A DNA stretch of 64,000 nt from Hydnum rufescens UP504 (taxonomy: Eukaryota > Basidiomycota > Agaricomycetes > Cantharellales > Hydnaceae), in NCBI GenBank assembly GCA_014904985.1, contig MU129089.1:62001-126000 (forward strand). Reading direction: 5' to 3'. The notes under the pieces were generated by a model. It saw only the letters and a list, made by a program, of their open reading frames with translations, did not search any database and was not told the origin of the DNA. The position numbers were made by a program, and so were the translations under genes. Of this stretch, positions 60,055 to 64,000 are shown one piece after another; position 1 is the stretch's first letter, and every line of letters begins with the position of its first letter.

Positions 60055-63000
60055 AGCTACTATTTATTTGTGCCTTTGCTACTAGAAGTTGTATCACACT
60101 GTCCTCAATTCCAGCTAGTACTAATAAACTTGTAATAAAATTGGTAGTACCACATGGTTGCTTTTGCATGTGGAATGCCTCCAATAGTGCCGAGATGCCA
60201 TACCTGGGATTTTCAATATCAGGATATAATCCTCTGAATCACATAATTGAAACAGTAGGGTACACAAAAATATGGACATAGCGAATGCAGCACTTCCTTC
60301 TATTGTTTTTCCCGATGCATGGGAGCAAGGTCTTCTGAAGCATTTCCCAGTGACAGATGCTTCCAATGATGGATTTGATTTGAAAGTCTCTATAGGAACC
60401 TTGCCAACCACTCACCGATGCATCACCCACCCCCAGAACAACTCCTGTAAAATCCGATAGCCTCGACGGGCCGTGAGAATGTTCAGACTTTGACAAACAC
60501 AAAATGCCAACCTCTCAACCCACAGAGTCCAGCAAGAAGGTAAAAATGGCTCAGATAGTTGAGCCACTGTCCTTCTCACCGAGAAACTCGCTCAGGAATT
60601 GACCCATCACCGCACCGAAGGGGTAGAGCGTGAAATACAGCCCATATTCTGCAAAAATGAACTCAGAAAATGCCACACTGAAGGCCAGGTGAGTGTGAAA
60701 TCATCCCCTGCTGAGTAACTACGATGCAATCAAAAGGCAGCCACTCATGCCAATCATGATCCCAGGGGTAAACACAATAATGGCAGGTGCATGAAAGAAT
60801 TTGCAATGTGCATCAACACTAAAAAATGATACTCAATGCTTAGCTGCACCTAACAAGTCCGTTGCAACATTAGAAAGTCTGACCCTTCCCATTCCTACTT
60901 CATCTTCGCTCCTGGCGGTGGTCAGTCGACTGGTGGATGCAATACCAATGATGTCTGCCGCTCACTAATTGGCTGTTCCACCAGACAATGCTGAAAAGCA
61001 CTGTCCAAAACCAATATGCAATCAATCCTGGCTGGCTCCAAGGTGTTCTGGCTTCTGCTAACTAGAAAATCATCCACAGCCATGGATTGTGGCTCTTGAG
61101 ACACCACTGCGTCTCAATTACGGTGCCTATGATAATAAAACACCAACATAGAATCCACTCGCTAAAGCTCGCCACTGAAACTCCCTCTGTGCTGGATATT
61201 TCAGCCTCCATGACGGTTCTGGGTGATATTGCAAGACAACATGAGGAGCAGGGATAAGACAAAACCAAGGAATATTGTCCCCGGTATCAATGCCAGCTGG
61301 AATAAGCAGTGGTCTTGGGAGTCTAAAAGTCTTCATGAATGGTGTGGTTTGAGGCCATGTCAGCACATACACCAACTGTCAAATTCCAAGAGGATGAGAA
61401 GCTCGAGCAGTTTCATGCTCGAAATCTGGTAATGTTCATGGTCCCCATGAAGAGAGCAGTTGCCCCTTGGACCACAATACCAACCTCTCCCAGAGTGAAG
61501 CGAAGCCTCCAGGAGCAAGTGAATAAGTAGGTAGAGAGTGAATTGATAGCACGTCGATATAACACAAACATCAAAATTTGATAAGTCTGAGAGCATATGG
61601 GTACTGACTGAAATGCTCCTTCAGGAAGCAAGAACGAACCAGGCCAAAGATCTTGGATGCCAATGTACATATGTCCAAAAGAATGAAATGCGATCAACAG
61701 GTGCATCATGGAGCACATTAGAGTGCAACAAAATAGTGTTCTCCTAGCTTTGCTTTGAGGGAGCGCATCACTGATGGCGGCATTGGCAAAGAATCTTTGT
61801 CAGAAACTTGATGCTATGAGGTGTAGAAGAAGTACAAAAGAGCACAGAGTCGTGAGTTGGACAAGGGCACATTGTGAATGCACCAAAGCAGTTTGGGCAG
61901 ATGGAGTAAGATTTGAGGTGTGCGGTGGCTCAATCAAGTAAGAAGGCGACCAATAAGGGAACGCCTGGGATGGATGACAAGATTGTTGTCTGATACAACA
62001 TGCTTGTGGCAAGACCTGGACCAATAAGGAGGGCTGTAAGATAACCATCATCAATATTGTGCCTTTTATGCCGCATCGATGAAAAGAAAAAAGAAAATAA
62101 AAGAAACATCCATGTACTGGGAGTTCTGCAAATAGGTCATGAATACCAAACTTGAGGACCCATACTGCACATGTGAAGACATCAGAGCAGATTGTGTTCC
62201 CTCACAATCCCCCATTCGCCCTGGTTCTTTATGGCTCTGGCCAAGACTAAGGCCAAGGTCATTCAGTTTGACAGTCTGTGCAAGGCTAGTTGATAGGGCC
62301 TGTAATAATATGGAAATGGCAGCGGAGAACCCCCCTATGGCAGCTAGCTCTGCATTCGGGACGTGGACCAAATGAATAAGCATCCCATATTGAAGAACAA
62401 TCCCCAACATACAGTGCTCATCTGAGTTGTTGCTCACAGCAAAGCGGTATATTGCTAAAATCAATGGCTGGTATAACAAGACAGACTCTGCGACTTTTTG
62501 AGAATTGTATAATGGATCAAGGACTCTGGAAAATAGATCACTGTGTGTAGTGTTATAGATGTAGGTGGGCGATTGGGGAGTGAGACAGTGGGACAGGTAC
62601 AGTCGTTCTTTATTCTGAACTGGCGACGCATCAGTCTTGACAAGAGAAGAGCTATTAGGGGTGATTTTGGCAGGGGGACTTGAGGGCTGCTCTTCTGTAG
62701 GTCTCTGAAGAATCCGGAATTGACATGGTAGCTGTATTCAATGGTGAGGTTTTGAGCTGGCCAAGACCCCCCCCACTAGTCCAGGAGTGGGACCATGATG
62801 CCTGCTGGTGCTTTCCAGGGACGCTACCGTGGATATGGCTCCAGAAGCGCTGTCTAGAATGTTCAGCAGCACTTGTCAGGTTGGTTTGCATAGTGTGCTT
62901 CGCATGTAAATTTGCGGAAATTTGCACAACTTGTGGCGATTTCAGGTGGGAGAGACGGTGATGAATGCAATGGATAAAGTTTGAAAGAGTTGGATGGCAC

Positions 63001-63100
63001 TACAGATGATAGTTGAGTACTTTCCACCCCCTCCGGATGTAAAACCAAAAAACTGGCGCAACCGAGAACTCGGCTCAATACATTCTGGACATGACTCAAC
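59784..63100. repeat. large palindrome, right arm
   Basis: Inverted copy of 55250-58348 with a roughly 215 bp extra segment near 62725-62945. The 1,435-bp loop 58349-59783 carries the 5' two thirds of HNH copy 3, so HNH copy 3 crosses from loop into arm. Confidence 0.85.
60120..63100 (-). pseudogene. dolichol kinase copy C (unit 3), decayed
   Basis: Right palindrome arm. On the minus strand from about 63100: SRVLGCASFLVLHPEGVEST, QNKERLYLSH, DLFSRVLDPLYNS, IYRFAVSNNS, LGIVLQYGMLIHLVHVPNAE, LAAIGGFSAAISILLQALST, NIDDGYLTALLIGPGLATSM-like, YQFTLYLL, GEVGIVVQGATALFMG, TPFMKTFRLPRPLLI and the membrane helices to the KTIEGSAAFAMSIF motif (about 60290). A 5-bp insertion (GAAGC on the plus strand, about 61500) breaks the frame before TLGEVG, and many codons changed by CpG loss. 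About 215 bp (about 62725-62945) is inserted in the N-terminal region relative to copy B. Confidence 0.8.
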
Positions 63101-63230
63101 ACCCCGAGTGCAACTGGAAGCTGGAAGGTGTTTCGGGAGAGTGAGGTATTGATATAACTTGAATGATACTAATGGATTTATTGACAGATGTACAAGGGAC
63201 AGGATATTTAGATGTTGAATGTAAAAATAA

Positions 63231-64000
63231 TTATGATAATGAGGTAGGGTGAGCGGAGGGGGGAGGCACTCGACTCAGACTCTGGTAATGTGGATTAGGG
63301 ACGTGTAAAGACATAGCTACAGGTCCCTGATGATATAATGGCACAGAATCATCAAAATGAGATGAAAAAGACTGATAAACTGGGTGTGGGTATGATTGGG
63401 TTGGGAAATAGGAGGACTCATAGGAAGGCTGCGGATATGTGGAATGGTTGCGATCGGAAGGAGGCCCTTGTATATGAGGGTAATATGGTGACGGATATGG
63501 AGGTGGTGAAGACGCAGGGAGATGACGGTGGGGTACATATTGCAACCGCAATGGCGAAGGTTCCTGATTAGAACTTTAAGTACCACATACAATCAGCAAG
63601 CTACACAGCTAAGAGCCAGACTGACTTACTTTCGTACTATGGGACTTGGACAAGATGGCAATGGCTGTGACGAAGGAGCATCAACTGGCTGAGAGGATAG
63701 CAAAGCCGAGCCAGATGGAGGACTTGATGAGGATCTGGGCCCAGATTTGTTGAGCTGCAGCAGAGCAGATCGAGCATCAAGCTTTGCCTTCTTGCCGCTC
63801 CTTTCCCCTGCCCCATATGCATTGATATTGCTACACCATTCTCATTTTGATTGGTGGCATTGGGGTAGGATAGATCCATAAGCAGTGGCAAATTCTGTCG
63901 CAGTCTTGATATTCGGTGGAAGAGAGATGGTGGCTGGGAGAATTTGTGGGGGTGGTGCTTGAGAACGATAAAGCTCAAGGGCAGGAATAAGGTTGAGAAG
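63231..64000 (-). CDS. proline/serine-rich hypothetical protein, partial
   Basis: Runs off the right edge; the stop is at 63231. The last exon is extremely Pro/Ser/Tyr/His-rich: RLQYVPHRHLPASSPPPYPS, YPHIQGPPSDRNHSTYPQPS, SFSSHFDDSVPLYHQGPVAM. After an intron near 63560-63635 the upstream exon reads KAKLDARSALLQLNKSGPRS, then SSSPPSGSALLSSQPVDAPS. Further upstream (63850-64000) the frame is unclear. Low-complexity, intrinsically disordered and probably nuclear; no domain recognised in the visible part. Confidence 0.45.

Overview
The window is nuclear DNA of a filamentous fungus, almost certainly a basidiomycete of the Agaricomycetes type. Nearly every gene is cut by many 45-65 nt GT-AG introns, so reading frames continue only across splice junctions. 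Lysine is made by the alpha-aminoadipate route (homocitrate synthase). A DUF7918 protein, an ADP1-type ABC transporter and a GAF-containing hybrid histidine kinase fit the same group. No tRNA, rRNA or CRISPR array was seen.

Left part (1-25.8 kb) is ordinary, compact gene space: SDR oxidoreductase (-), an intergenic stretch with a perfect hairpin, hybrid histidine kinase (+), homocitrate synthase (-), secreted ThuA-like protein (-), DUF7918 protein (+), DUF1295 membrane protein (-), OPT transporter (+), Srs2-like DNA helicase (-), and a ZNF830-like protein (+) whose N-terminus looks damaged.

Middle part (25.8-40.3 kb) holds a tandem segmental duplication of a DAL5-type MFS transporter gene. 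The left copy has a single-base deletion and the right copy reads through; about 1 kb of repeat-like DNA sits in the right copy's upstream region. Two unrecognised genes and a TMS1/SERINC gene follow.

Right part (40.3-63.1 kb) is the unusual region. A convergent pair, an HNH-nuclease-domain gene (+) facing a dolichol-kinase gene (-), is present in three direct units plus one inverted partial unit. Every dolichol kinase copy and every HNH copy carries disabling changes. The inverted unit (55.25-58.35 kb) and the third direct unit (59.78-63.1 kb) form a palindrome with roughly 3 kb arms and a 1.43 kb loop. The right arm shows strong CpG to TpG/CpA decay relative to the other copies, as expected from cytosine methylation of repeats. 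Between the units lie an NDUFAF7 gene, an ADP1-type ABC transporter gene with an inserted element in an intron and a lost 5' end, and a broken glutamine-synthetase-like 5' fragment. That fragment is split by a hAT-like element with 15-bp terminal inverted repeats and a perfect 8-bp target duplication; the element itself carries a hairpin-within-a-hairpin repeat. A proline/serine-rich hypothetical gene runs off the right edge.

Gene spans below are envelopes from start to stop including introns. Exon joins were inferred by eye from splice consensus and family conservation.
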